64,000 bases of DNA from Kitasatospora sp. NBC_01266 (lineage in GTDB: Bacteria; Actinomycetota; Actinomycetes; Streptomycetales; Streptomycetaceae), in assembly GCF_036242395.1 (NCBI RefSeq), contig NZ_CP108458.1, positions 186,001 through 250,000 of the forward strand. Direction: 5' to 3'. The notes under the pieces were generated by a model that ran no database searches, was not told the origin of the DNA, and was given only the letters and a program-made list of their open reading frames with translations. Below, piece by piece: positions 23,636 to 33,043 of the stretch. The number at the start of each line of letters is the position of its first letter. Position 1 is the stretch's first letter. The position numbers were made by a program, and so were the translations under genes.

Positions 23636-24601
23636 ATGACCTACGGAACCTACGGACCGCACAACCCCGAGGCGACCTACGTCGCTCACGACTACCCCGA
23701 GCACGCCTTCGACACCGGCGAGGTCAGCCTCAACTACGCCACGACCGGATCGCCCGACAACCCCGCCCTGCTGCTCATCCCCGCGCAGGGCGAGTCCTGG
23801 TGGGGCTACGAGGCGGCGATGAAGCTGCTCGAGGACGACTTCGAGGTCTTCGCCGTCGACCTGCGCGGCCAGGGCCGTTCCACCCGCACCCCCGGCCGCT
23901 ACACCCTCGACAACATGGGCAACGACCTGGTCCGGTTCGTCTCCGGACGCATCGCACGCCCGGTCATCGCCTGCGGCCTGTCCTCCGGCGGCGTCATCGC
24001 CGCATGGCTCTCCGCCTACGCGCCGCCCGGCGTGCTGCGCGGCGCGTACTACGAGGACGCACCGCTGTTCTCCTCGGAGATCCAGCCCGCCTACGGCCAG
24101 GGCATGAACCAGGTCATCGGCCCCTGGTTCGAGCTGATGCACAAGTACCTCGGCGATCAGTGGTCGGTCGGCGACTGGCCGGGCCTGAAACGAGCCATGG
24201 CCACCGACCTGCCGCCGGCACTCGCACGAGGCCTGGCGGCGATGGGCGACTTCCTGGGCGGGGACGAACCACCCCAGACGTTCAAGGAGTACGACCCCGA
24301 GTGGGCCCGCGCCTTCGCCAGCGGCTCGGCCAGCGCCTCGGTCGACCACGCCCGGATGCTCGCGGCCGTGAAGGTCCCGGTGCTCTTCACCCACCACTTC
24401 CACCACGTCGACGAGGAGTCAGGCCGACTCCAAGGCGCCATCTCGGACCTGCAGCTGCGGCACGCACGCGAGCTGATCACCGGCGCCGGCCAGCGGTTCG
24501 ACTACCGGACGTTCCCGAAGGCCGGCCACGTCATGCACGGCAGCGATCCACAGCTCTACAGCCGGACTCTGCGTGAGTGGAGCCGCACACTCGACACCTG
24601 A
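23636..24601 (+). CDS. Alpha/beta hydrolase
   Basis: This 321-residue alpha/beta-hydrolase has the nucleophile elbow 'ACGLSSGGVIAAWL' (Ser in GLSSGG), an oxyanion region near 'LLIPAQGESWW', and the late catalytic His in 'FPKAGHVMHGSDP'. The 'VDLRGQGRSTRTPG' motif is typical of epoxide-hydrolase/lactonase-like members. The substrate is unknown. It follows the reductase by 39 bp and is probably under the same TetR control. Confidence 0.9.
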   Translation: MTYGTYGPHNPEATYVAHDYPEHAFDTGEVSLNYATTGSPDNPALLLIPAQGESWWGYEAAMKLLEDDFEVFAVDLRGQGRSTRTPGRYTLDNMGNDLVRFVSGRIARPVIACGLSSGGVIAAWLSAYAPPGVLRGAYYEDAPLFSSEIQPAYGQGMNQVIGPWFELMHKYLGDQWSVGDWPGLKRAMATDLPPALARGLAAMGDFLGGDEPPQTFKEYDPEWARAFASGSASASVDHARMLAAVKVPVLFTHHFHHVDEESGRLQGAISDLQLRHARELITGAGQRFDYRTFPKAGHVMHGSDPQLYSRTLREWSRTLDT

Positions 24602-24679
24602 CATCAACACGGCAGAACAGCGCGTCAGCGGTCCCCCGCCACCGACGGCAGCGTGGCGCGGGTACGGGTGGCGGCCCGG

Positions 24680-24838
24680 TCAGCCGGTCGTGGCGCGTAC
24701 GGCTTCGCCGATCGGCTCGGCCACCTTCTCGGGATGGACCGGCATCACCTGGTGCGAGGAGTGGACCTCGACCGGGGTCATGTGGTCGGCCGGGGCCGCC
24801 ACGTTGGCAGGTGGGCTCCTCGGGTCGGTGCGAAGCGG
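24680..24838 (-). pseudogene. Alpha/beta hydrolase C-terminal remnant
   Basis: Reading leftward to a stop at 24680-24682, the strand encodes 'APADHMTPVEVHSSHQVMPV' followed by 'HPEKVAEPIGEAVRATTG'. This is the familiar end of an alpha/beta hydrolase with the catalytic His ('SSHxxM') and final helix. Nothing upstream continues the fold, and no start codon fits. It lies just past the stop of the intact hydrolase on the same strand. Confidence 0.65.
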
Positions 24839-24847
24839 ACGATGTTC

Positions 24848-25819
24848 TCAGGCGGCGTGCAGCGCGTCGCGCAGGGTCTGGATCGCCAGGGTGATGGCGG
24901 CCTGCGCGGCGTAGGTCTCGCGCAAGGCGTTGAGCATCACGAAGTCGTGGATGACGCCCTGGTAGCGGACGGCGGTGACGGGGACGCCGGCCTGGCGGAG
25001 CTTGTTGGCGTAGGCCTCGCCCTCGTCGCGCAGCACGTCGGCCTCACCGGTGATCACCAGCGCGGCGGGCAGGCCGGTCAGCTGCTCGGTGGTGGCGCGC
25101 AGCGGGGAGGCGGTGATCTCGGCGCGCTGGGCGGGGTCGGTCGTGTACTGGTCCCAGAACCACTGCATGCCGTCGCGGCGCAGGAAGTAGCCTTCGGCGA
25201 ACTGGTGGTAGGACGGGGTGTCGAAGGACGCGTCGGTCACCGGGTAGAAGAGCACCTGGTGACGGAGCGACACGTCGCCGCGCTCCTTGGCCATCAGCGT
25301 CAGCGCGGCGCTCATGTTCCCGCCGACCGAGTCACCCGCGACGGCGAGGCGCGCACTGTCCAGACCCTTGCCCGCGCCCTCCCGCACGATCCACCGCGCG
25401 ACCGCGTAGTTCTGCTCGATGGCGACCGGGTAGCGGGCCTCGGGCGACAGGTCGTACTCGGGGAACACCACGGCCGCCCCCGTGCCGACCGCCAGCTCGC
25501 GGACCAGCCGGTCGTGGGTGTGGGCGTTGCCGAAGACCCAGCCGGCGCCGTGGAGGTAGAGGATCACCGGCACGGTCCCGGTGGCACCGGCGGGCCGCAC
25601 GATCCGGGCCCGGACGCTGCCGGTAGGGCCGCCCGTCACGGTGATCCACTCCTCGTCGATCGCCGGCAGCTCGACCGGGCCCGACTGGACCTCGTCCACA
25701 GCCTTGCGGCCCTGCGCGGGCGCGAGTTCGAACAGGTACGGGGGCTCCGCCGTGGCCTGTGCGAACGCCGCGGCCGCCGTCTCCAGGACGGGCTGGACCG
25801 GCTCGAGGTCGTGCGTCAT
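24848..25819 (-). CDS. Alpha/beta hydrolase of the hormone-sensitive lipase family
   Basis: This 323-residue esterase has the HSL-family oxyanion motif HGAG ('ILYLHGAGWVFG'), the nucleophile elbow 'VAGDSVGGNMSAAL' (GDSxGG), an Asp in 'GEADVLRDEGEAYA' and a His in 'YQGVIHDFVML'. These enzymes hydrolyse short-chain esters. The ATG at 25819 is preferred over one 15 bp upstream because GGAGGAG stands at the right distance. It lies 194 bp downstream of the LAL regulator on the same strand and may be its target. Confidence 0.92.
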   Translation of the reverse strand: MTHDLEPVQPVLETAAAAFAQATAEPPYLFELAPAQGRKAVDEVQSGPVELPAIDEEWITVTGGPTGSVRARIVRPAGATGTVPVILYLHGAGWVFGNAHTHDRLVRELAVGTGAAVVFPEYDLSPEARYPVAIEQNYAVARWIVREGAGKGLDSARLAVAGDSVGGNMSAALTLMAKERGDVSLRHQVLFYPVTDASFDTPSYHQFAEGYFLRRDGMQWFWDQYTTDPAQRAEITASPLRATTEQLTGLPAALVITGEADVLRDEGEAYANKLRQAGVPVTAVRYQGVIHDFVMLNALRETYAAQAAITLAIQTLRDALHAA

Positions 25820-26013
25820 TTCCGTCTCCTCCATGGTGCGGGGTGGTCCGCCTCGCCGGGGCCGGCCGCGACGTTGCCCGGCCGGCCCCGGAACCCCGAG
25901 GCGCGATCGCCACCGTATGACCGCTCGACCGGGCCGCGTTGCCCGCCGGCGCCCGGCCTCTGATCCCTGCGCGCACTCGACGCGCGGGCAGCGGTCACCG
26001 CGCGGGCCCGCGG

Positions 26014-28803
26014 TCAGTCCACGGCCCGCACATCACCCAGCGCGTCGCGCAGTTGGGCCCGGGTGGTGATGCCGAGCTTGGGAAATATCTTGTGCAGGTG
26101 GAAGCCGACGGTGCGCGGGGAGAGCAGCAGCTTGGCGCCGATCTCCCGGTTGGTCAGACCGGCGGCGGCCGCGCGGGCGATCTCCAGTTGCTGCGGAGTC
26201 AGGTCGGCCGTGCGGCTGACGGATTCCGTGCGGGCGGTCGGCACACCGGCGGCCCGCAGCTCCGACGCGGCCCGCTCGGTCCAGGGACGGGCGTCGAGCC
26301 GCTCGAAGACACCGAGGGCGGCGCCCAGTTCGGCGCGTGCCTCGGTGACCCGGCGGTGGCGGCGCAGCCACTCCCCGAACTCCAGCCGCACCAGCGCCCG
26401 TTCGAAGGGCCACTGGTCCCCGGCCGGGTCGGCGAGGGCGGCCCGGAAGTGCTGCTCCGCCTCGTCCAGCTCCGTCAGCAGCGCGCGGGCCCGGTGCACC
26501 ACCACGTCCAGGCGGGCGGAGCGGTGCTCGCCGAGCGTGCCGACGGCGGCCTCCAGGACAGCGCGGGCGTCCTGCGCCTGGCCGGCGCGCACGGCTGCCG
26601 CGGCGAGGTCGGCGAGGTAGTAGTACGACGCGTGGTAGTGCACGGGGGCGGGGTGGAAGTCACGGGAGAAGAGCCCTCGCAGGTGCTGGTACGCCGTGTT
26701 GTGGTCCGCCTCGGCGAGGGCCGCCAGGGCGAGCGCGTGGCAGGCGCGTACGTGCAGGCTCGGCGAACAGGACAGGTCTACCCCTGCGACGGCCGTCTCG
26801 ATGAGCCGGCGCGCCCCGGCCGCGTCCCCGTGCAACGCCAGCAGCGTGCCCTGCAGGATCGGCGATCCCACCGCGGAGTTGTCCGCCCCGACCTCGACGG
26901 CCATCCGGTACGCCTCCTGCGCGGTGGAGCGGGCCGCGGACCACGCGCCGCTCTCGAAGAGCGCCAGCGCGAGCGCCTGCGCGACGACTGCGTTGCCGCC
27001 GGCGGTGGGCGTGCGGCGCAGGTGGTCCATCGCCTGGCCGAGGAGCCGCACGGCCAGCTCGGTCTCGTCGAGGACCCAGGCGGCGGCGCCGAGTTGGGCC
27101 AGGTGGGAGAGCGAGTCCTCGGGCGCTTCGGCCAGTGACCGGGACAGGGCCCGCAGCGCCCACGCACGGTCCGCGAACGGCTCGGTGCAGGCCCGCAGCC
27201 AGACCCGGTCCACCTCGTCGGGCTGTTCCGGCACCAGGTCCGCGATACGGCGCAGCTCCGCGCGGTAGAAGGGGGACCCGGAGTTGTACGCCGGGGTGGC
27301 CGCCGTGCCCAGGGCGTCCATGGCGAGTCCTGGTGCCTGCTCGGCCATGGACTGCGCGACGGGCACCAGGAATCCCAGCGACTCCTCGTGCCGGGTGGTC
27401 ACCGCCAGGGACCAGCCGGCCCGCATGGACGCCTGGGCGAGCAGTTCCGGGTCGTCCGCGATGGCGCAGACCTTGACCGCCAGCTCGCCCACCCACTGGG
27501 GGCAGCCGCCGTACATCGCCATGGTGGCGGCTCGCAGCAGACGCCTCGCCCGCTCGTCCCGGTCGGGGGTCAGCGCCGCCGCGCGTTCGAGGGTGGCCGC
27601 CGCGGCCGCGTAGCCGCCCCGGCCGCGCGCCCGGTCCGCACTCTCGGCCAGCGTCCGGGCCACCTCCTCGTCCGGTCCGAGCGTGGCGGCGGCGAGGTGC
27701 CAGGCGCGGCGGTCCGGGTGGTCCGGCAGGGCGGCGGCGAGCGCCTGGTGGGCGGCCCGCCGCTCCTCGAAGGAGGCGGCCTGGTAGACGGCGGAGCGCA
27801 CCAGCGGGTGGCGCAGCCGGACCTGACCGGCCGACAGCCGCGCCAGGCCCGCCTGTTCGGCGGGCAGCCACACCTGCGGGTCCCCCGCGTCGGGGGTGGC
27901 CCGCAGCACCTCGGAGAACTGCGCGGTGCCGGCCGCGGCCGCCAGCAGCAGCACCTGGCGGGTCCGCTGCGGAAGGCCGACGAGATCTGCCGCGAAGATG
28001 CGTTCCAGGCGGGCGGTGAGCGGAAGCGATTCGGCGGCGTCCGCCCCCTGCGCTCCCCCGGGCTCCAGGGCGACCGCTCGGGCCAGCTCGATCAGTGCCA
28101 GCGGATTGCCGCCCGCCTGCTCGAAGATCCGCAGCCGGGCCCGGCCGCGCGGCGGCTGCGGCTGGCGGTCGAGCAGCAGGCCTGCGGCCGCGCGGTCCAG
28201 CGGTGTGACGGCCAGGACGGCGAACTCCCGGTCGAACTGGCTGGGAAGGCCCTCCTCCCGCGCGGCCAGCAGGACGGCTATCGCCTCACCGTCCAGCCGG
28301 CGGGCGACGAAGGCGAGGACCTCCGCGCTGCCCTGGTCCAGCCACTGGACGTCGTCGACGAGCAGGAGCAGCCGCCGGTCGGTGGCCGCGTCGGACAGCA
28401 GGCTCAGGGCGGCGTAGCGGATCAGCAGCGGGTCGAGCGGCCGGTCGCCGGTCGCCGCCGGCCGGCCGAAGGCGGCCAGCAGCGCTTCGCGTTGCGGGGC
28501 GGGCAACCGATCGGCCTCCCCCAGCAGCGGCCGCAGGAGCTGGTGCAACCCGGCGAATCCGAACCCCTCCTCACCCTCGCCGGCACGAGCCCGCAGCACC
28601 TGGAAGCCCCGGCTCGCCGCTCGGGCGGCGGCCCAGTCGACCAGCGTGCTCTTTCCCGCGCCCGGTTCGGCGGTCAGCACGAGCACCTGGACGCCGACCC
28701 CGCCACGGCTGTCCACCGCGTCGAGCACCCCCGCGATCCGCGCCAGTTCCCGCCCCCTGCCGACGATCTCCGGGACCGGCCCCGACTCGCGGACGCTCTC
28801 CAT
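26014..28803 (-). CDS. LAL-type LuxR-family regulator
   Basis: This 929-residue protein has an N-terminal AAA/STAND ATPase region with a Walker A loop near residues 45-52 ('TAEPGAGKST') and Walker B ('RLLLLVDDVQWLD'). A long helical (TPR/MalT-like) middle follows, and the C-terminus is a LuxR helix-turn-helix ('LTPQQLEIARAAAAGLTNREI', then 'LLLSPRTVGFHLHKIF'). LAL proteins activate catabolic or antibiotic genes after sensing a ligand and ATP. The ATG at 28803 begins just before the conserved 'IVGRGREL' motif and has a GGTGGAG site; the longer frame is Arg-rich shadow. The nearest candidate target is the HSL-type esterase downstream. Confidence 0.92.
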   Translation of the reverse strand: MESVRESGPVPEIVGRGRELARIAGVLDAVDSRGGVGVQVLVLTAEPGAGKSTLVDWAAARAASRGFQVLRARAGEGEEGFGFAGLHQLLRPLLGEADRLPAPQREALLAAFGRPAATGDRPLDPLLIRYAALSLLSDAATDRRLLLLVDDVQWLDQGSAEVLAFVARRLDGEAIAVLLAAREEGLPSQFDREFAVLAVTPLDRAAAGLLLDRQPQPPRGRARLRIFEQAGGNPLALIELARAVALEPGGAQGADAAESLPLTARLERIFAADLVGLPQRTRQVLLLAAAAGTAQFSEVLRATPDAGDPQVWLPAEQAGLARLSAGQVRLRHPLVRSAVYQAASFEERRAAHQALAAALPDHPDRRAWHLAAATLGPDEEVARTLAESADRARGRGGYAAAAATLERAAALTPDRDERARRLLRAATMAMYGGCPQWVGELAVKVCAIADDPELLAQASMRAGWSLAVTTRHEESLGFLVPVAQSMAEQAPGLAMDALGTAATPAYNSGSPFYRAELRRIADLVPEQPDEVDRVWLRACTEPFADRAWALRALSRSLAEAPEDSLSHLAQLGAAAWVLDETELAVRLLGQAMDHLRRTPTAGGNAVVAQALALALFESGAWSAARSTAQEAYRMAVEVGADNSAVGSPILQGTLLALHGDAAGARRLIETAVAGVDLSCSPSLHVRACHALALAALAEADHNTAYQHLRGLFSRDFHPAPVHYHASYYYLADLAAAAVRAGQAQDARAVLEAAVGTLGEHRSARLDVVVHRARALLTELDEAEQHFRAALADPAGDQWPFERALVRLEFGEWLRRHRRVTEARAELGAALGVFERLDARPWTERAASELRAAGVPTARTESVSRTADLTPQQLEIARAAAAGLTNREIGAKLLLSPRTVGFHLHKIFPKLGITTRAQLRDALGDVRAVD

Positions 28804-29029
28804 CTCCACCCCTGCTGTTGGTCCTTGTTCGCCGCTGCTCGAGGTGTTCCGCCGCCGAGACCGGTCATCTGACAGAAGCGCCGCCGCGCGGGCCGCCTGC
28901 AAGATAGTGCCAGGTCAGCGGTGGTGACTCCAGGCCCGACGCTCACCGGCCGTACGCCGTTCCCGCTCCGGAGGTCCTCCGCCAGCGGCCTCGCGGGGCG
29001 TTCGAGCACCGACGACGAGGGGAGCCCCT

Positions 29030-30010
29030 GTGCCAACCGCCGTATCCACCGAACCGCTGTCCCCCGCGGAGCGTGCCGAGTTCTGGCACGAGGCCATCGA
29101 ACAGGCGTTCATCCCGCTGGAGCTCAGACTCCTCGAACGGGAGCCCTCCTCCGGAGTCCTCAGCAGTGACCACCTGGGACTCGTGCAGATCTCCGGCGTG
29201 GCAGCCGGGCCGCAGGTGGTCACCCGCAGCCGCCGCACGATCGAGGCCGGCGGCGAGGGCTGGGTCGCGCTCACGCTGCAACACCAGGGCCAGGCGAGGA
29301 TCTCCCAGGATGGTCGGGAGATCATCTGCGGCCCGGGCGAGTTGGCACTCTGCGACTCCAGCCGCCCGTTCAGCAAGGAGTTCCCGACCACCTTCGGGTT
29401 CACCGCGTTCCGGCTGCCGCGGCACGCCCTGCACGTGCGGGACCAGGAGCTCAGAGCGGCCACCGCCGCGCCGTTCGAGTCCGCGTCCGGATCCGTCGAG
29501 CTGGTCACCACGTACCTGCGGAAACTGGCCTCCGGGGCGGCGAAGCTCGACCCCCGCACGGGCAGCCGGCTCGCCGACACCGCCGTCGATCTGCTCGCCC
29601 TGCTCATCCAGGAGCGCAGCGGCACCCTGGACCCGGCGGCACCGCAGACGGCTCCGGCCATGCTCGCGCGGATCAAGGACTACGCGATGTGCCACCTTGG
29701 CGACCCGTCGCTCTCACCCGAGCGGATCGCCACCGCACACCACGTCTCGGTCCGCTACCTCCACAAGCTCTTCCAGGGCGAGGAGACCACGGTGGCCCGC
29801 TGGATCCAGCGCCGCCGACTGGAGATGTGCGCGCACGATCTGTCCCGGCGCGCCTTCGCCGCGCCGACCGTGTCATCCGTGGCCCGGCGCTGGGGATTCG
29901 TCAGCCCGACCCACTTCAGCCGCGTCTTCCGCGCCGCCTACGGCGTCACGCCCCGCGAATGGCGCGCCCGGGCAGGGAGCGGCGATCATCCGCGCACTCC
30001 GGCTCGGTGA
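29030..30010 (+). CDS. AraC-family regulator
   Basis: This 326-residue protein has an N-terminal cupin-like AraC-binding domain ('ERAEFWHEAIEQAFIPLELRL', 'CGPGELALCDSSRPF'). A C-terminal AraC double helix-turn-helix follows ('LSPERIATAHHVSVRYLHKLF' and 'VSSVARRWGFVSPTHFSRVFR'). It is a clear paralogue of the regulator at 33044. It lies 138 bp before the pirin gene at 30149, which it may regulate. The GTG start has GGGGAG upstream. Confidence 0.9.
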   Translation: MPTAVSTEPLSPAERAEFWHEAIEQAFIPLELRLLEREPSSGVLSSDHLGLVQISGVAAGPQVVTRSRRTIEAGGEGWVALTLQHQGQARISQDGREIICGPGELALCDSSRPFSKEFPTTFGFTAFRLPRHALHVRDQELRAATAAPFESASGSVELVTTYLRKLASGAAKLDPRTGSRLADTAVDLLALLIQERSGTLDPAAPQTAPAMLARIKDYAMCHLGDPSLSPERIATAHHVSVRYLHKLFQGEETTVARWIQRRRLEMCAHDLSRRAFAAPTVSSVARRWGFVSPTHFSRVFRAAYGVTPREWRARAGSGDHPRTPAR

Positions 30011-30052
30011 CGGTGTGCGCCCTGGTCGGCCCGGGCATCGGCGAACTTCGGA

Positions 30053-30072
30053 ATAGTTGAACAGTGAACTAT
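30053..30072. promoter_or_regulatory. Palindromic operator before the pirin gene
   Basis: ATAGTT (30053-30058) and AACTAT (30067-30072) are perfect inverted arms around 8 bp, in an AT-rich patch 77 bp before the pirin start. The half-site TTGAAC/TGAAC style resembles MarR- or HxlR-type operators. No MarR or HxlR gene is adjacent, so the binding protein is unknown. Confidence 0.55.
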
Positions 30073-30148
30073 GTTCTGTGGTGCAGGGCGCCACGAAGGC
30101 GCCACCGGGGCCTCGCGAGAGCCCCCGGACCCCCGAAGGGAGCACCAG

Positions 30149-30919
30149 GTGAACACCACCGCGACCCAGCCGCGGATCGACGTCCGCCGTGCCGGCGAGC
30201 GTTCCGCCACGAAGATCGACTGGCTGGACTCCAAGCACTCCTTCTCCTTCGGCGGACACTACGACCCGGCCAACACCCACCACGGACTGCTGCTCGTCAA
30301 CAACGACGACCTCGTCAAGCCGGGCAGCGGCTTCGAGACCCATCCGCACCGCGACATGGAGATCGTCACCTGGGTGCTGCAGGGCTCGCTGGTCCACCAG
30401 GACTCCACCGGTCACTCCGGCGTGATCTACCCCGGACTCGCCCAGCGGATGAGCGCCGGATCCGGCATCCTGCACTCGGAGAAGAACGACTCCTGGCGCC
30501 TGCGCGGTACCGACGCCCACACCGACCCCGTCCACTTCGTCCAGATGTGGGTCGTCCCCGACGAGGGCGGCATCACGCCGGGCTACGAACAGCTCGAAAT
30601 CGACAACGAGCTGCTGTCCGGCGCCCTGATCCCGGTCGCCTCGGGGATGGACAGGCACGACGGCGCGTCCGCGATCCGGATCAGGAACCGCCACGCGGCG
30701 CTGCACGTGGCCCGCCTGCGGCCCGGCCAGCGCGTCGAGCTGCCCGACGCCCCCTTCGTGCACCTGTTCATCCCCCGGGGCAGCGTCACCCTGGAGGGTG
30801 TCGGCCCGCTGGCCGCCGGCGACGCCGTGCGCTTCACCGCGGTCGGCGGGCAGCGGGTCACCGCGGTCGAGCCGGCGGAGATCCTGGTGTGGGAGATGCA
30901 CGCCACCCTCGCCCACTGA
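30149..30919 (+). CDS. Pirin family protein (YhhW-like)
   Basis: This 256-residue bicupin protein has the pirin motifs 'HPHRDMEIVTWVLQGSLVHQDS' and 'RMSAGSGILHSEKND', with metal-binding His residues in the first cupin. It resembles YhhW-type quercetinase-like pirins more than the pirin at 12104. The GTG at 30149 has GAAGGGAG upstream and gives the normal start before 'IDVRRAGER'. It is convergent with the poxB-like gene, with a strong hairpin between. Confidence 0.9.
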   Translation: MNTTATQPRIDVRRAGERSATKIDWLDSKHSFSFGGHYDPANTHHGLLLVNNDDLVKPGSGFETHPHRDMEIVTWVLQGSLVHQDSTGHSGVIYPGLAQRMSAGSGILHSEKNDSWRLRGTDAHTDPVHFVQMWVVPDEGGITPGYEQLEIDNELLSGALIPVASGMDRHDGASAIRIRNRHAALHVARLRPGQRVELPDAPFVHLFIPRGSVTLEGVGPLAAGDAVRFTAVGGQRVTAVEPAEILVWEMHATLAH

Positions 30920-30940
30920 CCGCCCGGACAGCGCAAGGCG

Positions 30941-30973
30941 CGGCGCGCGGTGGAGGAGATCCACCGCGCGCCG
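30941..30973. terminator. Bidirectional hairpin terminator
   Basis: The 14-bp perfect arms CGGCGCGCGGTGGA and TCCACCGCGCGCCG enclose a 5-nt loop between the convergent pirin gene (stop 30919) and the poxB-like gene (stop 30992). Confidence 0.85.
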
Positions 30974-30991
30974 CCGAGGTGTGATGCATCG

Positions 30992-32734
30992 TCAGATTCC
31001 GGGAATGTTGCGCAGGTTGGCACGGGCCAGCTGCACCATCCGGCCGACGCCGCCGTTCAGGACGGTGCGGCCGGCGGAGAGGGCGAAGCCGGTCACCTGC
31101 TCGGGCGTGATCCTGGGCGGGATGGACAGGGCGTTGGGGTCGGTGACCACGTCGACCAGAGCCGGGCCGGGGTGCCGCAGGGCCTCGCGCAGCGCCTCGC
31201 GCACCTCTCCCGGCTGCTCCACCCGGATCCCCCGCGCGCCCGCTGCCCTGGCGATCGCCGCGTAGTCGGTGTGCGGATAGGAGGTCCCGTGCGGCGGCAG
31301 GCCGTCGACCATCATCTCCAGGTCGACCATGCCGAGCGAGGAGTTGTTGAACACCACGACCTTGACCGGCAGTTCGTACTGCACCAGGGTCAGGAAGTCA
31401 CCCATCAGCATCGAGAACCCGCCGTCGCCGGACATCGAGACCACCTGACGGCCGCGGTCCAGGAACTGCGCGCCGATCGCCTGCGGCAGTGCGTTGGCCA
31501 TCGAGCCGTGGACGAAGGAGCCGAGCACCCGGCGCCTTCCGTTGGGCGTCAGATAGCGGGCCGCCCACACGCAGCACATTCCGGTGTCGACGGTGAACAC
31601 CGCGTCCTCGGCCGCCTCCTCGTCCAGCACCGAGGCCACGTACTCGGGGTGGACGGGCGTGTGTGTGTCGACATTGCGGGTGTAGGCGCTGACCGCCCCG
31701 TCCAGGGCCCGGGCATGGCGCCGCAGCATGGAGTCCAGGAAGCGCCGGGAGGCCTTCGCCCGGACCTGGGGCGTCAGGCAGGCCAGGGTCTCCCGCACGT
31801 CCCCCCACACCGCCAGGTCCAGCCGGGTGCGCCGGCCGAGCCGCTCGGGCTGGTTGTCCACCTGCACGGTGCGCACGTTCCGGGGCAGGAAGTCGGTGTA
31901 GGGGAAGTCGGTGCCGAGCAGGATCAGCAGGTCGCACTCGTGCATCGCCTCATAGGCGGCGCCGTAGCCGAGCAGCCCGGACATCCCCACGTCGTAGGGG
32001 TTGTCGTACTGGATGTGCTCCTTGCCGCGCAGGGCGTGGCCCACCGGAGCGTTGACCCGCTCCGCGAAGGCCATCACCTCGGCATGCGCGCCCGCGACGC
32101 CGCGCCCGCAGAACAGGGTCACCCGCTCTGCGGCGTCGACGAGTTCGACCAGTCGCGCCAGCTCCGCGTCCCCGGGACGCACGGCCGGGCGGTCCAGCGG
32201 AACGGCCAACTGGGCCGATCCCTCGGGCGCGTGCCTGCCCGCGATGTCCCCGGGCAGGGCTACCACCGACACGCCGCGCCGGCCGACGGCGTGCTGGATC
32301 GCCGTCTGGACCACGCGCGGCATCTGCGCGGGGTCGGCGATCAGCTCCGAGTAGTGGCTGCACTCCGCGAAGAGCCGGTCCGGGTGGGTCTCCTGGAAGT
32401 AGCCGGTGCCGATCTCGCTGCTGGGGATCTGCGCCGCCAGGGCGAGTACCGGCGCCATCGAGCGGTGCGCGTCGTACAGGCCGTTGATCAGGTGCAGGTT
32501 CCCGGGGCCGCAGGAGCCCGCGCAGGCGGCCAGACGACCCGTCAGCTGCGCCTCGGCGCCGGCCGCGAAGGCGGCGACCTCCTCGTGCCGGACCTGGATC
32601 CACTCCACCCCGTCGTGCCGGCGCACCGCGTCCACGACCGGATTGAGGCTGTCACCCACCACGCCGTACATCCGCCGCACGCCGGCGCGGGCGATCAGGT
32701 CGACGTACTGCTCGGCCACGGTCTGCTTGGCCAC
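30992..32734 (-). CDS. poxB: Pyruvate oxidase/dehydrogenase-like ThDP flavoenzyme
   Basis: This 580-residue ThDP enzyme opens 'TVAEQYVDLIARAGVRRMYGVVGDSL'. It has the activating Glu in 'VRHEEVAAFAAGAEAQLTG' and the ThDP motif from 'SGDGGFSMLMGDF' to 'FNNSSLGM'. Overall it matches PoxB-type pyruvate:quinone oxidoreductases, which decarboxylate pyruvate to acetate and feed electrons to the quinone pool at the membrane. The C-terminal 'TGFALSAGRTVLNGG' lipid-binding-region end is present. It is divergent from an AraC regulator. I do not assign it to phosphonopyruvate decarboxylation because length and motifs are those of PoxB and it is 12 kb from the phosphonate genes. Confidence 0.88.
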   Translation of the reverse strand: MAKQTVAEQYVDLIARAGVRRMYGVVGDSLNPVVDAVRRHDGVEWIQVRHEEVAAFAAGAEAQLTGRLAACAGSCGPGNLHLINGLYDAHRSMAPVLALAAQIPSSEIGTGYFQETHPDRLFAECSHYSELIADPAQMPRVVQTAIQHAVGRRGVSVVALPGDIAGRHAPEGSAQLAVPLDRPAVRPGDAELARLVELVDAAERVTLFCGRGVAGAHAEVMAFAERVNAPVGHALRGKEHIQYDNPYDVGMSGLLGYGAAYEAMHECDLLILLGTDFPYTDFLPRNVRTVQVDNQPERLGRRTRLDLAVWGDVRETLACLTPQVRAKASRRFLDSMLRRHARALDGAVSAYTRNVDTHTPVHPEYVASVLDEEAAEDAVFTVDTGMCCVWAARYLTPNGRRRVLGSFVHGSMANALPQAIGAQFLDRGRQVVSMSGDGGFSMLMGDFLTLVQYELPVKVVVFNNSSLGMVDLEMMVDGLPPHGTSYPHTDYAAIARAAGARGIRVEQPGEVREALREALRHPGPALVDVVTDPNALSIPPRITPEQVTGFALSAGRTVLNGGVGRMVQLARANLRNIPGI

Positions 32735-33043
32735 GTCACGCTCCTTCCGGATGGCAACTCAAAGCACCCACGGTAGTTCGGCTCGGCCCTCGCCCTGGTC
32801 CCGACGCGCACCGGGAACTGTCCGCCAGCGCACGGCGCCTGCCGGGGATGGACGGGATCATCGATCGCCGAGAGGGCCCGTCCGCGTCCTTGCCGCCACT
32901 TCCTGTCCCGCCCGTGCACTGCGCCTGCTCCGAGAGCGCACGACCGTCCCCGCTGCGCGCACCGGCAGCCGAATGGCCTGGACCAGCTGCCGGCCGGCGG
33001 ACCAGGCTGGCTGCGCAGAGCATCGGCCGAAAGGGGCAGTCAG
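32735..33043. other. Divergent intergenic region poxB / araC
   Basis: About 309 bp separate the leftward poxB-like gene and the rightward AraC gene. The first 60 bp are less GC-rich and probably hold the poxB promoter. A GATCATCGATC near-palindrome occurs around 32858. No small gene or clear twin operator was seen. Confidence 0.4.

Noticed and set aside
30992..32734. poxB-like ThDP enzyme as the missing phosphonopyruvate decarboxylase
   Set aside because: It is a single-chain PoxB-type protein of 580 residues with its own divergent regulator, 12 kb from pepM. Phosphonopyruvate decarboxylases are shorter and normally adjacent to pepM.
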